A stretch of DNA of 64,000 nt from an uncultured Paracoccaceae bacterium (GTDB taxonomy: Bacteria; Pseudomonadota; Alphaproteobacteria; Rhodobacterales; Rhodobacteraceae): the NCBI GenBank assembly GCA_947499725.1, contig CANMPK010000002.1, positions 186,001 through 250,000 of the forward strand, in the 5' to 3' direction. The first letter of the stretch is position 1; each line of letters opens with the position of its first letter. Shown piece after piece: positions 1 through 9,003 of the stretch. The notes beneath the pieces are model-generated. The model made no database searches, was not told the DNA's origin, and worked only from the letters and a program-made list of their open reading frames with translations. Made by a program: the position numbers and the translations under genes.

Positions 1-30
1 CCAGTTTGCTTTGGGTAAAACAAATACAGC

Positions 31-50
31 GTAAATCAAAGTGGATTTAC
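31..50. repeat. Short inverted repeat upstream of the first gene
   Basis: GTAAATC (31-37) and GATTTAC (44-50) form a perfect 7-base dyad around a 6-base centre. It lies 170 bases before the first start codon. It could be a protein binding site or chance. The rest of positions 1-222 holds no gene that I can support. Confidence 0.25.
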
Positions 51-222
51 CCTGCCCCACCCTCAAAAACGGATGTGACGCCTGGCCAAATGGGTCACGA
101 AAATGCATCGCGCTGTCGCAAAAGTGTGAAGCGAATTCATCGCCCGTGCCCTAGAAATTCAGCCCTATCCACGTCATCTTAGGGACAGGCCCAAACGGGC
201 TCTTATGATAAAGGAAATCATC

Positions 223-519
223 ATGACTCGCCTAATGAATATCTTCACGGGCGGCGCGATGGCGGCTTTGATCCTCCCTCTCACGCTTGCTGCACCAGCA
301 GCAGCCCATACATCAGACCAACGGTTTGACCGCTACGACTTGCTCGTCGGTGTAAACCCTGTGCAGCGCGCCCTGTCTGGGGAGCATCTGCAACGCAACC
401 AGCTTTCCCCAGATCGCAGACCGATCTGGCCGCATTTGTACTATGGCGGTACAGATGTGGTTGAGCTGTTTGACCAACTTGCGCCGTTCAGCCAACCCGC
501 TGGACTCCAACAAAACTAG
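223..519 (+). CDS. Small exported protein of unknown function
   Basis: I do not recognise the family. The chosen ATG at 223 follows AAGGAAATCATC and gives 98 residues; an in-frame ATG at 205 would add six. The N-terminus is a clear Sec signal peptide: a positive start (MTRLMN), a hydrophobic stretch of about 20 residues rich in Ala and Leu, then an AAAH-type cleavage site near residue 29. The mature part is about 70 residues with no cysteine and no obvious domain, and includes a Tyr/Pro-rich segment. It precedes aroC but is separated from it by a structured leader, so co-transcription is uncertain. The protein is probably periplasmic. Confidence 0.55.
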   Translation: MTRLMNIFTGGAMAALILPLTLAAPAAAHTSDQRFDRYDLLVGVNPVQRALSGEHLQRNQLSPDRRPIWPHLYYGGTDVVELFDQLAPFSQPAGLQQN

Positions 520-539
520 GCAGTTTGCCCTCCTGATCG

Positions 540-597
540 CACCCCTCTTGGCGTGAAAGGCTTTTCCCTCGGGTCCTTTGGCGCTAAAGGAGGGGTG
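540..597 (+). promoter_or_regulatory. Long stem-loop in the aroC leader
   Basis: CACCCCTC (540-547) pairs with GAGGGGTG (590-597). The stem continues through TTGGCG with CGCTAAAG (two bulged A) and ends with AAAGG (556-560) on CCTTT (575-579), leaving a loop of about 14 bases. No T-run follows, so it does not look like a plain intrinsic terminator. The aroC Shine-Dalgarno AGGAG (602-606) lies just 3' of the stem and stays free. Role unknown; an mRNA stability or attenuation element is possible. Confidence 0.45.
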
Positions 598-613
598 AAA
601 CAGGAGAGCATCT

Positions 614-1717
614 ATGTCCGTCAACAGCTTTGGCCATCTTTTCCGTGTGACCACTTGGGGTGAAAGCCATGGGCCTGCCCTTGGTGCAACTGTCGACGGC
701 TGCCCGCCAAATGTGCCGGTTGATGCAGAGATGCTGCAAGTGTGGCTCGACAAGCGCCGCCCTGGTCAGAACAAGAACACCACTCAGCGCAACGAGCCGG
801 ATGCGGTGAAAATTCTGTCGGGTGTGTTTGACGGCAAATCCACGGGCACGCCGATCCAGCTGATGATCGAAAACACCGATCAGCGCAGCCGTGACTATGG
901 CGAGATTTCTCAGACCTTCCGCCCAGGTCATGCGGACATCACCTATCACCAGAAATACGGCAACCGCGACTATCGCGGGGGTGGCCGGTCTTCTGCGCGT
1001 GAAACAGCGGCGCGGGTTGCGGCCGGCGGTGTGGCGCGTGAAGCCATCAAGGCGCTGGTGCCGGGCCTAGAGATCAAAGGCTACATGACCCGCATGGGCG
1101 ATGTAGAGATTGATCGCGATGCTTTTGATTGGGATGCAATCGAGCAAAACGATTTCTGGATTCCAAACGGCGCTGACAAAGCGCAAGAGTGGGAAGACTA
1201 CCTGCAAGCGCTGCGCAAGGCGCATGATTCCGTGGGTGCCGAGATTGAAGTTGTGGCGCGCGGCGTTCCAGCCGGTATCGGCGCGCCGATCTATGGCAAG
1301 CTGGATACAGATCTGGCAGCCGCGATGATGTCGATCAACGCAGTAAAAGGTGTTGAGATTGGCGAAGGCATGGCCGCCGCCCGTCTGAAAGGCACCGAAA
1401 ACGCCGACGAGATTTACATGGGCGAGAACGGGCCCGAGTATTCTTCCAACCACGCAGGTGGCATTTTGGGTGGCATTTCCACCGGTCAGGATGTTGTTGT
1501 GCGCTTCGCGGTTAAGCCGACCTCTTCCATTCTGACACCACGCCAGTCGATCCGCATTGACGGCTCTCCGATTGAGGTGGTCACCAAAGGCCGTCACGAC
1601 CCATGTGTGGGCATTCGCGCCGTGCCTGTCGCCGAAGCCATGATGGCCTGCGTGATCTTGGACCACCTGCTGCTGCATCGCGGGCAGGTTGGCGAGAACC
1701 AAGGTAAAATCGGGTAA
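614..1717 (+). CDS. aroC: Chorismate synthase
   Basis: This cytoplasmic enzyme converts 5-enolpyruvylshikimate-3-phosphate to chorismate, the last step of the shikimate pathway, using reduced FMN. The 367 residues match the usual bacterial length. Visible signatures are [17 protein letters not shown] near residue 16, the Arg/Gly-rich [16 protein letters not shown] segment near residue 115, and [18 protein letters not shown] near residue 317. The start ATG follows AGGAG by 7 bases. The stop codon is directly followed by the ATG of the next gene, so the transporter is probably translated from the same mRNA. Confidence 0.97.
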   Translation: MSVNSFGHLFRVTTWGESHGPALGATVDGCPPNVPVDAEMLQVWLDKRRPGQNKNTTQRNEPDAVKILSGVFDGKSTGTPIQLMIENTDQRSRDYGEISQTFRPGHADITYHQKYGNRDYRGGGRSSARETAARVAAGGVAREAIKALVPGLEIKGYMTRMGDVEIDRDAFDWDAIEQNDFWIPNGADKAQEWEDYLQALRKAHDSVGAEIEVVARGVPAGIGAPIYGKLDTDLAAAMMSINAVKGVEIGEGMAAARLKGTENADEIYMGENGPEYSSNHAGGILGGISTGQDVVVRFAVKPTSSILTPRQSIRIDGSPIEVVTKGRHDPCVGIRAVPVAEAMMACVILDHLLLHRGQVGENQGKIG

Positions 1718-2665
1718 ATGAGCGAAACAAGCCGCCAAACACCGAATGTGTCACGCGGCATTTTGCTTAAGGTGACAGCGCTATTCCTCTTCACCATCAT
1801 GGCTTCGCTGGTGAAGGCTGCGCAGCCCGCCGTACCACCTTACGAAGCTGTCTTCTTCCGATCTTTCTTTGCGATGCTGGTCATCATTGTCTGGCTGATC
1901 TTGCGAAAAGAATTGCGCACCGGCCTGAAGGTAAAGAACCCCATGGCGCATTTTTGGCGTGGGGTGATTGGTACCACATCAATGGGGCTTGGCTTTGCAG
2001 GGCTAGGGCTTTTGCCATTGCCTGAAGTGACTGCGATTGGCTTTACCGCGCCGATGCTGGTGGTGGTCTTTGCGGCCATTCTGCTTGGCGAACGTATCCG
2101 CCTGTTTCGTTTTTCTGCGGTTGTGATCGGGCTGATTGGTGTGGGTATTGTTGTGTATCCGCGCCTGACTTTTCTGAGTGGCGATACCGTGGAAACGATG
2201 CTGGTGCTTGGCGTGGCGCTGACGCTTGGCTCTGCTGTTTTTCGCGCCTTGGCCCATATCCACATTCGCAAACTCGCGCAGGCAGAACAAACCTCTGCCA
2301 TTGTCTTTTATTTCTCGCTGACCGCCACTGTATTGTCTTTGCTCACCCTGCCTTTGGGCTGGGTTGTGCCCGGCCCGACAGAGCTGACCTATCTGATCTG
2401 TGCGGGGCTTGTGGGCGGTCTTGCGCAGATTTGCCTAACCTCGAGCTATAAGTTTGCAGAGGCCTCCTTGCTTGCGCCGTTTGACTATGTGTCGATGCTA
2501 TATGCGATTGCCTTCGGGTACGTCCTGTTCTCCGAAATCCCGACATTTAACACCTTGGCGGGGTCTGTACTGATTGTGATTGGTGGGATCATCATCATTT
2601 GGCGTGAACGCCAGCTGGGGCTGAAGCGCGGAAAAGCCCGCCCGAATATGACACCACAAGGGTAA
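1718..2665 (+). CDS. DMT-family (EamA) inner membrane transporter
   Basis: The protein has 315 residues with about ten hydrophobic helices arranged as two EamA repeats, the drug/metabolite transporter architecture. The first repeat runs from about residue 15 to 145 and contains the conserved short helix region with FTAPMLVVVFAAILLGE. The second runs from about residue 155 to 300. It resembles the roseobacter EamA proteins often labelled as S-adenosylmethionine or amino-acid metabolite transporters, but the substrate cannot be read from sequence. The C-terminus is basic and cytoplasmic. The ATG abuts the aroC stop with no spacer, which suggests translational coupling. Confidence 0.85.
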   Translation: MSETSRQTPNVSRGILLKVTALFLFTIMASLVKAAQPAVPPYEAVFFRSFFAMLVIIVWLILRKELRTGLKVKNPMAHFWRGVIGTTSMGLGFAGLGLLPLPEVTAIGFTAPMLVVVFAAILLGERIRLFRFSAVVIGLIGVGIVVYPRLTFLSGDTVETMLVLGVALTLGSAVFRALAHIHIRKLAQAEQTSAIVFYFSLTATVLSLLTLPLGWVVPGPTELTYLICAGLVGGLAQICLTSSYKFAEASLLAPFDYVSMLYAIAFGYVLFSEIPTFNTLAGSVLIVIGGIIIIWRERQLGLKRGKARPNMTPQG

Positions 2666-2678
2666 GCCCAAAAGAAAA

Positions 2679-2697
2679 GCCGGGCAAAATGCCCGGC
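2679..2697 (-). terminator. Intrinsic terminator of ilvE
   Basis: GCCGGGCA and TGCCCGGC pair perfectly around AAA. Read on the minus strand the stem is followed by TTTTCTTTT, a good U-tract, 26 bases after the ilvE stop codon. It may also stop readthrough from the transporter gene on the plus strand, although no T-run follows on that side. Confidence 0.8.
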
Positions 2698-2722
2698 CTA
2701 CAAATCTTCGCTGCATTGGCGC

Positions 2723-3592
2723 TTAGGCGCGCACAAGCGCCTCGTAGCTTTCTGCTACATCGCGGGTGATGTCACCCACTTCGAAAGTATGCTCGCCGAT
2801 TTGGCCAACTGGGGTCACTTCTGCCGCTGTACCTGTCAGCCAGCACTGTTCGAAATCAGCCAGTTCTTCCGGCATGATGTGACGCTCGATCACGTTGATG
2901 CCCTTGTCTTTCAACATCGCAATGATGGTTTGACGTGTGATGCCGTTCAAGATCGCGTCTGGGATTGGCGTATGCACTTCGCCATCTTTCACGAAGAAGA
3001 CGTTTGCACCTGTCGCTTCGGCCACATAGCCGCGGTAATCCATAAACAGCGCGTCCGAGCAGCCCTTGGCTTCCGCTGCGTGCTTGGACATGGTGCAGAT
3101 CATATAAAGACCCGCCGCTTTCGCCGCAGTTGGAATGGTTTCAGGGGATGGGCGTTTCCACTTTGCGATGTCCAGCTTGGCGCCTTTCATCTTAGCGTCG
3201 CCATAGTAGGCACCCCATTCCCAGCAAGCGACAGCCACGCGCACTGGGTTTTTGGCAGAGGCCACACCCATATCTTCACCCGCGCCGCGCCATGCCACAA
3301 CGCGTACATAGGCGTCTGTTAGGCCATTGGCTTCCAGCGCTTCATATTTCGCTTTTTCCAGCTCTTCCACTGTGTAAGGGATCGGCATGTCCAGCAGCTC
3401 GCCAGACTTCAGCAAACGCTCGGAGTGTTCCACGCTTTTGAAGATTTTACCGTTATAGGCACGCTCACCTTCAAAGACAGAGCTGGCATAGTGCAGCGCG
3501 TGGCTCAGGATGTGAACATTTGCATCTCGCCATTCGACCAGTTTGCCGTCCAACCAAATTTTGCCGTCGCGATCATCATATGCGCCCGCCAT
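2723..3592 (-). CDS. ilvE: Branched-chain amino acid aminotransferase (class IV)
   Basis: This PLP enzyme interconverts Leu/Ile/Val and their 2-oxo acids with 2-oxoglutarate as amino acceptor. The 289 residues cover a full class IV aminotransferase. The likely PLP lysine is Lys158 in the ETIPTAAKAAGLYM segment. The family pattern of a small residue-rich loop (YVAEATGANVFFV) and the late TPVGQIGEHTF segment are present. The ATG follows AAGGA at a normal distance. It is monocistronic with its own terminator and is divergent from petP across 170 bases. A D-amino acid transaminase or aminodeoxychorismate lyase is less likely given the length and motifs. Confidence 0.9.
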   Translation of the reverse strand: MAGAYDDRDGKIWLDGKLVEWRDANVHILSHALHYASSVFEGERAYNGKIFKSVEHSERLLKSGELLDMPIPYTVEELEKAKYEALEANGLTDAYVRVVAWRGAGEDMGVASAKNPVRVAVACWEWGAYYGDAKMKGAKLDIAKWKRPSPETIPTAAKAAGLYMICTMSKHAAEAKGCSDALFMDYRGYVAEATGANVFFVKDGEVHTPIPDAILNGITRQTIIAMLKDKGINVIERHIMPEELADFEQCWLTGTAAEVTPVGQIGEHTFEVGDITRDVAESYEALVRA

Positions 3593-3762
3593 GTCATGTC
3601 CTTCTCTGGATTAGGTAAATTCCAAATGTTGCGCGAAATAGGTCCTGATCGGCCATAAAATATCGCAAAAACTGGGATTCGCTACCAATTCACCCTTGGA
3701 GTGTCAACAAGGCTGACATAGTGTAATCGGCAAGACTTTAAAATTTTATTGGAAACAACCGG

Positions 3763-4263
3763 ATGGGCGAAATTCAACGCGGCGAAAGCTTGCTATTTTT
3801 GACAGATGAACAGATCCGCCAAGGGATCGAGGCCATCTATTTCGCATATCGTAGCTTGCTCAGCGAACCTGATCGAATCCTAGAAACGATGGAATATGGC
3901 CGCGCGCACCACCGCGCCGTGCATTTCATCAATCGCGCACCAGGCACAACAGTGACCAATCTGCTGGAAATCCTTGGTGTTACGAAGCAATCGCTGAACC
4001 GCGTGTTGCGCACCCTCATCGAAGATGGGCTGGTGGAAAGCCGTATCGGCAAACACGACAAACGCGAGCGTAATCTGTTTCTGACCGACAAGGGCCGCGC
4101 GCTCGAATCTGAACTGTCTGATCCTCAACGCGAACGCATGCGCCGCGCCTATCGCGAAGCGGGGCCAGAGGCTGTGTCTGGGTTCCGCAAATTACTCGAA
4201 GCGATGATGGATACGGAATTGCAGATCAAATACGCCTCGATGCGGGAGAACAAGGATACATGA
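3763..4263 (+). CDS. petP: MarR-family regulator, PetP-like
   Basis: The 166 residues form a MarR-type winged helix: an N-terminal helix, a central HTH around residues 65-90 (GTTVTNLLEILGVTKQSLNRVL) and a charged wing (ESRIGKHDKRERNLFLTDKGRALE). It overlaps the response regulator gene by 4 bases (ATGA). A MarR-type gene followed by an OmpR-type regulator in this exact neighbourhood matches petP-petR of Rhodobacter, where the pair is needed for cytochrome bc1-linked growth. That role is taken from the family and synteny, not shown here. The effector is unknown. Confidence 0.8.
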   Translation: MGEIQRGESLLFLTDEQIRQGIEAIYFAYRSLLSEPDRILETMEYGRAHHRAVHFINRAPGTTVTNLLEILGVTKQSLNRVLRTLIEDGLVESRIGKHDKRERNLFLTDKGRALESELSDPQRERMRRAYREAGPEAVSGFRKLLEAMMDTELQIKYASMRENKDT

Positions 4264-4958
4264 ACTTTCAGCCACATCTTTTGATCGTTGATGATGACGA
4301 GCGCATTCGTGGGCTTTTGCAAAAGTTTCTGATCCGCAATGGTTTCTTGGTATCGGCCGCGCGTGATGCGGCCCATGCGCGCCGCATCTTGTCGGGGTTG
4401 GACTTCGACATGATCGTCATGGATGTGATGATGCCTGGAGAAGATGGCGTGAGCCTGACAAAGGCCATTCGTGAAACATCCACCACACCGATTTTGTTGC
4501 TAACCGCAAAAGGCGAAACCGAAGATCGGATTGCTGGGCTAGAGGCCGGAGCGGATGATTATCTGTCCAAGCCTTTTGAGCCGAAAGAACTGCTGCTGCG
4601 CATCAACGCCATTCTGCGCCGTGTGCCAGAAGCGGATGACGCCGATAGCGCGCCAAAGGTGCTGCGTCTTGGCGATATTCGCTACGACATTGAACGGGGC
4701 GAGATGTGGCAGGGCGACGATTTGGTGCGCCTGACCGCGACCGAGATTCAACTGATGAAGATCTTTGCTGCCACACCCGGCGAGCCGATTACGCGCAGCA
4801 AGTTGGTCGAGGATCTGGGCCGCGACCGTGGCCAAGCGCAGGAACGCGCTGTGGATGTTCAAATCACGCGTCTGCGCCGCAAGATCGAAACCGACCCAAA
4901 GCAGCCTCGTTACCTGCAAACCGTACGCGGTGCGGGCTATATGCTAGCCCCTGATTGA
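4260..4958 (+). CDS. petR: OmpR-family response regulator, PetR-like
   Basis: The 232 residues contain a receiver domain (about 5-120) and a C-terminal OmpR/PhoB winged helix (about 140-230). The acidic pocket DDD at 11-13, phospho-acceptor Asp55 (IVMDVMMPGEDG), the Thr in LLLTAKG and the Lys in LSKPFEP are all intact, so phosphorylation is possible. No histidine kinase gene lies nearby, so it is an orphan regulator paired with the MarR protein just upstream. Start and stop overlap its neighbours, giving a tightly coupled operon. Confidence 0.88.
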   Translation: MNFQPHLLIVDDDERIRGLLQKFLIRNGFLVSAARDAAHARRILSGLDFDMIVMDVMMPGEDGVSLTKAIRETSTTPILLLTAKGETEDRIAGLEAGADDYLSKPFEPKELLLRINAILRRVPEADDADSAPKVLRLGDIRYDIERGEMWQGDDLVRLTATEIQLMKIFAATPGEPITRSKLVEDLGRDRGQAQERAVDVQITRLRRKIETDPKQPRYLQTVRGAGYMLAPD

Positions 4959-4966
4959 TCCAAGCC

Positions 4967-5896
4967 ATGACAACGGCGCTTTATTCACATGCAGAGTGTT
5001 TGAACCACGTCACCCCTGAGGGACATCCTGAACAGGTGGCGCGGCTATCCAGCATTATGCAAGCGCTTGAAGATGTCACCGGCCTTGATCGCCGCGACGC
5101 GCCAGATTGCAGTGATGCAGATATTCTACTGTGCCATCCTCAGGCCCATCTGGATCAGATGACAGCGCAGTCTCCCACTGCGGGTTTGGCCATGCTTGAT
5201 GCCGACACACATATGTCTGCGGGGTCTCTTGGTGCTGCGCGCCGCGCAGTTGGGGCCAATATTGCGGCTGTTGATGCTGTACTGTCTGGCGAGGTGCCCA
5301 ATGCCTTTATCGCTACACGCCCACCGGGCCATCACGCCGAACAAGAAACGCCAATGGGTTTTTGCCTGTTTGGCAATGTTGCCATCGCGGCGCGGCATGC
5401 GATCAAACGCCATGGGCTCGACCGTGTGACCATCGTGGATTTTGACGTACACCACGGCAACGGCACGCAGGCGCTTTTGTGGAATGAACCCAAGGTGCAG
5501 TTCTTTTCCAGCCACCAAAGCCCGCTTTGGCCCGGCTCTGGCCACCCCCATGAAACGGGCGGGCACAACAATATCTTCAACCACCCTCTGCCGCCGCAGT
5601 CTGGCGGTTATGAGATGCAATCGCTGTATGAAGACGACATCCTTCCCGCAATCGACCGCTACAAGCCCCAGCTCATTTTGATCTCAGCAGGGTTTGATGC
5701 CCATACCGCTGATCCCTTGGCGCAGCTCAATTGGGAAACAGACGATTTTGCATGGATCACCCGTCAGCTTTGCGACCTCGCGTCGCGACATTGCAATGGT
5801 CGAGTGATCTCGACTTTGGAAGGGGGTTATGATCTTAAGGCGCTGGCGGAATCGGTGGCCGCCCACGTGAAAGTTTTACAGGAGTTCAGTACATGA
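4967..5896 (+). CDS. Histone deacetylase-like zinc amidohydrolase
   Basis: The 309-residue protein has the complete class II/APAH deacetylase signature: RPPGHHAE with the His-His dyad at 122-123, DFDVHHGNGTQ with metal ligands Asp160 and His162, and SAGFDAH with the third metal ligand near residue 246. Bacterial relatives act on small acetylated amines such as acetylpolyamines, or on acetylated proteins; the substrate cannot be set from sequence. A TTG at 4955 overlaps the petR stop, but the ATG at 4967 fits family N-termini better. It overlaps xseB by 4 bases. Confidence 0.87.
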   Translation: MTTALYSHAECLNHVTPEGHPEQVARLSSIMQALEDVTGLDRRDAPDCSDADILLCHPQAHLDQMTAQSPTAGLAMLDADTHMSAGSLGAARRAVGANIAAVDAVLSGEVPNAFIATRPPGHHAEQETPMGFCLFGNVAIAARHAIKRHGLDRVTIVDFDVHHGNGTQALLWNEPKVQFFSSHQSPLWPGSGHPHETGGHNNIFNHPLPPQSGGYEMQSLYEDDILPAIDRYKPQLILISAGFDAHTADPLAQLNWETDDFAWITRQLCDLASRHCNGRVISTLEGGYDLKALAESVAAHVKVLQEFST

Positions 5897-6135
5897 GTGA
5901 CACGCCCGTAGCGGAAATGAGTTTTGAGCAAGCCATGAGCGAGTTGGAACAGGTTGTGGGCCAACTGGAACGTGGTGATGTGGCACTGGATGATTCCATC
6001 AAACTGTACGAACGCGGCGCAGCCCTGAAGGCACGTTGCGAGGCCAAGCTGAAAGAAGCTGAAGAAAAAGTCGCCGCGATCACTTTGGATGGGAATGGCG
6101 AACCAAGCGGCCTGACACCGGTCGAAGGCCAGTAA
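5893..6135 (+). CDS. xseB: Exodeoxyribonuclease VII small subunit
   Basis: The 80-residue protein has the typical XseB helical hairpin: SFEQAMSELEQVVGQLERGDV near residue 10 and LDDSIKLYERGAALKARCEAKL near residue 35. It associates in several copies with XseA to form exonuclease VII, which degrades single-stranded DNA to oligonucleotides. xseA is not in the window. It sits between the deacetylase and ispA as in many proteobacteria, with one base between its stop and the ispA ATG. Confidence 0.93.
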   Translation: MSDTPVAEMSFEQAMSELEQVVGQLERGDVALDDSIKLYERGAALKARCEAKLKEAEEKVAAITLDGNGEPSGLTPVEGQ

Positions 6136-6136
6136 C

Positions 6137-7006
6137 ATGTTCAAACCCCGCTTGGCAGACAGCGCCGCAGCAGTGCAGGCGCATCTGGAAGATGTGATGC
6201 AGCCGATGGGCGATTTGCCCGTTGTGCAAGCCATGCGTTACGCCGTGCAAGGTGGTAAAAGTTTGCGAGCCTTTCTGGTGATCGAAAGCGCGCGTCTGCA
6301 CGATATTCCAGTGGTACAATCCATTTGGCCAGCCTCCGCGATTGAGGCCATGCATGCCTATTCGTTGGTGCATGACGATCTGCCATGTATGGACGATGAC
6401 GATACGCGCCGAGGCCAACCCACCGTTCACATCAAATGGGACTATGCCACTGCAGTTCTGGCAGGCGATGCGTTGCAAAGCCTCGCCTTTGAATTGGTGG
6501 CTGCAGAGCATTCTTCGCCCTTGGCTACGGTGCGCGCAGATATGGCGCTGAGCTTTGCGCAAGCCGCTGGTGCGCGCGGTATGGTTTTAGGGCAAGCATT
6601 GGATATGGCAGCGGAAACCGCCGATACACCGCTGACCCTTGAAGAAATCACAGCGCTACAAGCGGGCAAGACTGGCGCCTTGTTCAGCTGGTCCGCCGAA
6701 GCAGGTGCGCGTTTGGCCGAGGCCGACACAGCGCCCTTGAAACGTTACGCGGATGGCCTGGGCCTTGCCTTCCAGATTTGGGACGATGTGCTAGATATTG
6801 AAGGGGACGCCAGCAAAGTTGGCAAAACCCTCGGCAAAGACGCCAAAGCGGGCAAAGCCACCTTTGTATCCTTGCTGGGCATGGATGCGGCAAAGGCGCG
6901 CGCAGCCGAGCTGATCGAGGACAGCTGTGCCGCATTGGATGTATACGGAAAAGACGCTGACGCCTTGCGAGAGGCCGCGCGCTTCGTTATCTCGCGGGAC
7001 AGCTAA
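6137..7006 (+). CDS. ispA: Farnesyl/geranylgeranyl diphosphate synthase
   Basis: This trans-isoprenyl diphosphate synthase condenses isopentenyl diphosphate with allylic diphosphates. It has 289 residues. The first aspartate-rich motif is [15 protein letters not shown] (Asp80, Asp81, Asp86), with two extra residues between aspartates as in bacterial IspA. The second is [12 protein letters not shown] near residue 213. The chain length product is most likely farnesyl diphosphate, with geranylgeranyl as an alternative. It is co-oriented with dxs, which supplies the first step of the same pathway 14 bases downstream. Confidence 0.93.
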   Translation: MFKPRLADSAAAVQAHLEDVMQPMGDLPVVQAMRYAVQGGKSLRAFLVIESARLHDIPVVQSIWPASAIEAMHAYSLVHDDLPCMDDDDTRRGQPTVHIKWDYATAVLAGDALQSLAFELVAAEHSSPLATVRADMALSFAQAAGARGMVLGQALDMAAETADTPLTLEEITALQAGKTGALFSWSAEAGARLAEADTAPLKRYADGLGLAFQIWDDVLDIEGDASKVGKTLGKDAKAGKATFVSLLGMDAAKARAAELIEDSCAALDVYGKDADALREAARFVISRDS

Positions 7007-7020
7007 GAAAAGGGCAAGCT

Positions 7021-8949
7021 ATGTCTGCCAGACCCGATACTCCGCTTCTGGACCGTGTGAACACGCCGGAAGATCTGAAACAGTTCAGCGACGCAGAACT
7101 GGCCCAAATCGCACATGAGTTGCGGTTGGAAACGATCTCGGCTGTTTCGGTCACAGGTGGGCATCTGGGCGCGGGCCTTGGTGTGGTCGAGCTGACAACC
7201 GCTCTGCACGCGGTTTTTGACACGCCGCGCGACAAAATCATCTGGGATGTGGGTCACCAATGTTACCCGCATAAAATCCTGACAGGTCGCCGCGATCGCA
7301 TCCGCACGCTGCGCACCAAAGATGGCCTATCTGGTTTCACGAAACGCTCTGAATCCGTGTTCGATCCGTTTGGCGCAGCGCATAGCTCTACGTCGATCTC
7401 TGCCGCTTTGGGCTTTGCCGTGGCGCGCGATCTGGGTGGCAAATGTGATGGCGGCCTTGGCGATGCGATTGCTGTGATCGGCGATGGTTCGATCAGTGCC
7501 GGCATGGCCTATGAAGCGATGAACAACGCAGGCCATCTGGGCAAACGCTTGTTTGTGATCCTGAACGACAATGACATGTCGATTGCGCCGCCTGTTGGCG
7601 CAATGTCGTCTTACCTGTCACGCCTGTATTCCGGCGAGCCGTTCCAAGAATTGAAAGCCGCTGCCAAGGGCGCAGTTTCCCTGCTGCCAGAGCCTTTCCG
7701 TGAAGGGGCTAAGCGCGCCAAAGAAATGCTGAAAGGCATGGCCGTTGGCGGCACTTTGTTTGAAGAGCTTGGCTTTAGCTACATCGGCCCCGTTGATGGC
7801 CATGATATGGACCAACTGCTGCCGATCCTGCGCACCATGCAAGAACGCGCGACGGGTCCTGTGTTGCTGCATGTAGTCACGAAGAAGGGCAAGGGCTACG
7901 CCCCAGCCGAACAAGCCCGCGACAAGGGCCATGCGACGGCCAAGTTCGATGTGGTCACCGGCAAGCAACAAAAGGCGCCATCCAATGCGCCAAGCTATAC
8001 CAGCGTGTTTGGCCAAACCCTGACCGACCTTGCCGCGCAAGACAGCAAGATCGTGGCAGTGACCGCTGCAATGCCAGATGGCACCGGCCTAAACCTGTTT
8101 GCAGAACGCTATCCAAGCCGTTGCTTTGATGTGGCGATTGCCGAACAACACGGCGTGACCTTCTGCGCCGCCTTGGCGGCTGGTGGCATGAAACCTTTTT
8201 GCGCGATGTATTCGACCTTTTTGCAGCGCGGCTATGACCAAGTCGTGCACGATGTGGCGATCCAACGCCTGCCAGTGCGCTTTGCCATCGACCGCGCAGG
8301 TCTGGTCGGCGCGGATGGCGCGACCCATGCGGGTAGCTTTGACGTAGCCTTTATGGCCAATCTGCCCGGCATGGTCGTGATGGCCGCCGCGGATGAGGCA
8401 GAGCTGAAGCACATGGTTGCGACCGCAGCCGCTTATGACGACGGCCCGATTGCCTTCCGGTATCCACGTGGCGAAGGCGTTGGCGTTGATATGCCAGAAC
8501 AGGGCGAGATCCTTGAGATCGGCAAAGGTCGTATGATCCAAGAGGGCAAACGCGTTGCGCTGCTGTCTTTCGGCACGCGACTGGAAGAAGTGCGCAAGGC
8601 AGCTGATGCCTTGCAAGCCAAGGGTATCACGCCAACCATCGCGGATGCGCGTTTTGCCAAGCCATTGGATCAAGACATGATCCTAGAGCTGGCACAAAAC
8701 CACGAAGCTTTGATTACCATCGAAGAAGGCGCTGTGGGCGGGTTTGGCTCTCATGTGGCGCAATTGCTGGCCGAAGAAGGCGCGTTTGATCAGGGGCTAA
8801 AGTATCGCTCTATGGTGCTGCCGGATATCTTTATCGATCAGGCCAGCCCGCATGATATGTATGCGGTGGCTGCAATGAATGCAGAGCAGATCGAGGCGAA
8901 GGTTCTGGATGTTTTGGGTGTTGCCCAGATCGGAAGCCAGCGCGCTTGA
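7021..8949 (+). CDS. dxs: 1-Deoxy-D-xylulose-5-phosphate synthase
   Basis: This thiamine diphosphate enzyme condenses pyruvate and glyceraldehyde 3-phosphate, the entry step of the MEP isoprenoid pathway. The 642 residues are full length. Visible parts are the N-terminal transketolase half with [13 protein letters not shown], the ThDP/metal-binding [18 protein letters not shown] segment, the pyrimidine domain with the catalytic Glu region [17 protein letters not shown], and the C-terminal transketolase domain. AAGGG precedes the ATG. A terminator-like hairpin belonging to an intergenic repeat follows the stop codon. Confidence 0.97.
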   Translation: MSARPDTPLLDRVNTPEDLKQFSDAELAQIAHELRLETISAVSVTGGHLGAGLGVVELTTALHAVFDTPRDKIIWDVGHQCYPHKILTGRRDRIRTLRTKDGLSGFTKRSESVFDPFGAAHSSTSISAALGFAVARDLGGKCDGGLGDAIAVIGDGSISAGMAYEAMNNAGHLGKRLFVILNDNDMSIAPPVGAMSSYLSRLYSGEPFQELKAAAKGAVSLLPEPFREGAKRAKEMLKGMAVGGTLFEELGFSYIGPVDGHDMDQLLPILRTMQERATGPVLLHVVTKKGKGYAPAEQARDKGHATAKFDVVTGKQQKAPSNAPSYTSVFGQTLTDLAAQDSKIVAVTAAMPDGTGLNLFAERYPSRCFDVAIAEQHGVTFCAALAAGGMKPFCAMYSTFLQRGYDQVVHDVAIQRLPVRFAIDRAGLVGADGATHAGSFDVAFMANLPGMVVMAAADEAELKHMVATAAAYDDGPIAFRYPRGEGVGVDMPEQGEILEIGKGRMIQEGKRVALLSFGTRLEEVRKAADALQAKGITPTIADARFAKPLDQDMILELAQNHEALITIEEGAVGGFGSHVAQLLAEEGAFDQGLKYRSMVLPDIFIDQASPHDMYAVAAMNAEQIEAKVLDVLGVAQIGSQRA

Positions 8950-8950
8950 T

Positions 8951-9003
8951 GGAGGGCGCTGGGGCTTTGCCCCAGACCCCAAGGTATTTTCACCAAGAAA
9001 AAG
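8951..9003 (+). repeat. Intergenic repeat, copy 1, with terminator-like hairpin
   Basis: Directly after dxs there is a GC hairpin CTGGGGC-TTT-GCCCCAG (8959-8975) followed by ACCCCAAGGTATTTTCACCA and AGAAAAAG. A second copy in reverse orientation lies at 20341-20423 with the same order: GC hairpin, CCCC, AAGGTATTT, CAAGAA(G/A)AAG. The shared core and layout indicate a dispersed element rather than chance. Here it probably ends dxs transcription and touches the 3' end of the convergent reductase gene. Confidence 0.6.

Noticed and set aside
3679-3707. Minus-strand promoter for ilvE (TTGACA, 17 bases, TAGCGA)
   Set aside because: The -35 is perfect but the -10 is poor, and no other support exists, so it is not listed as a feature.
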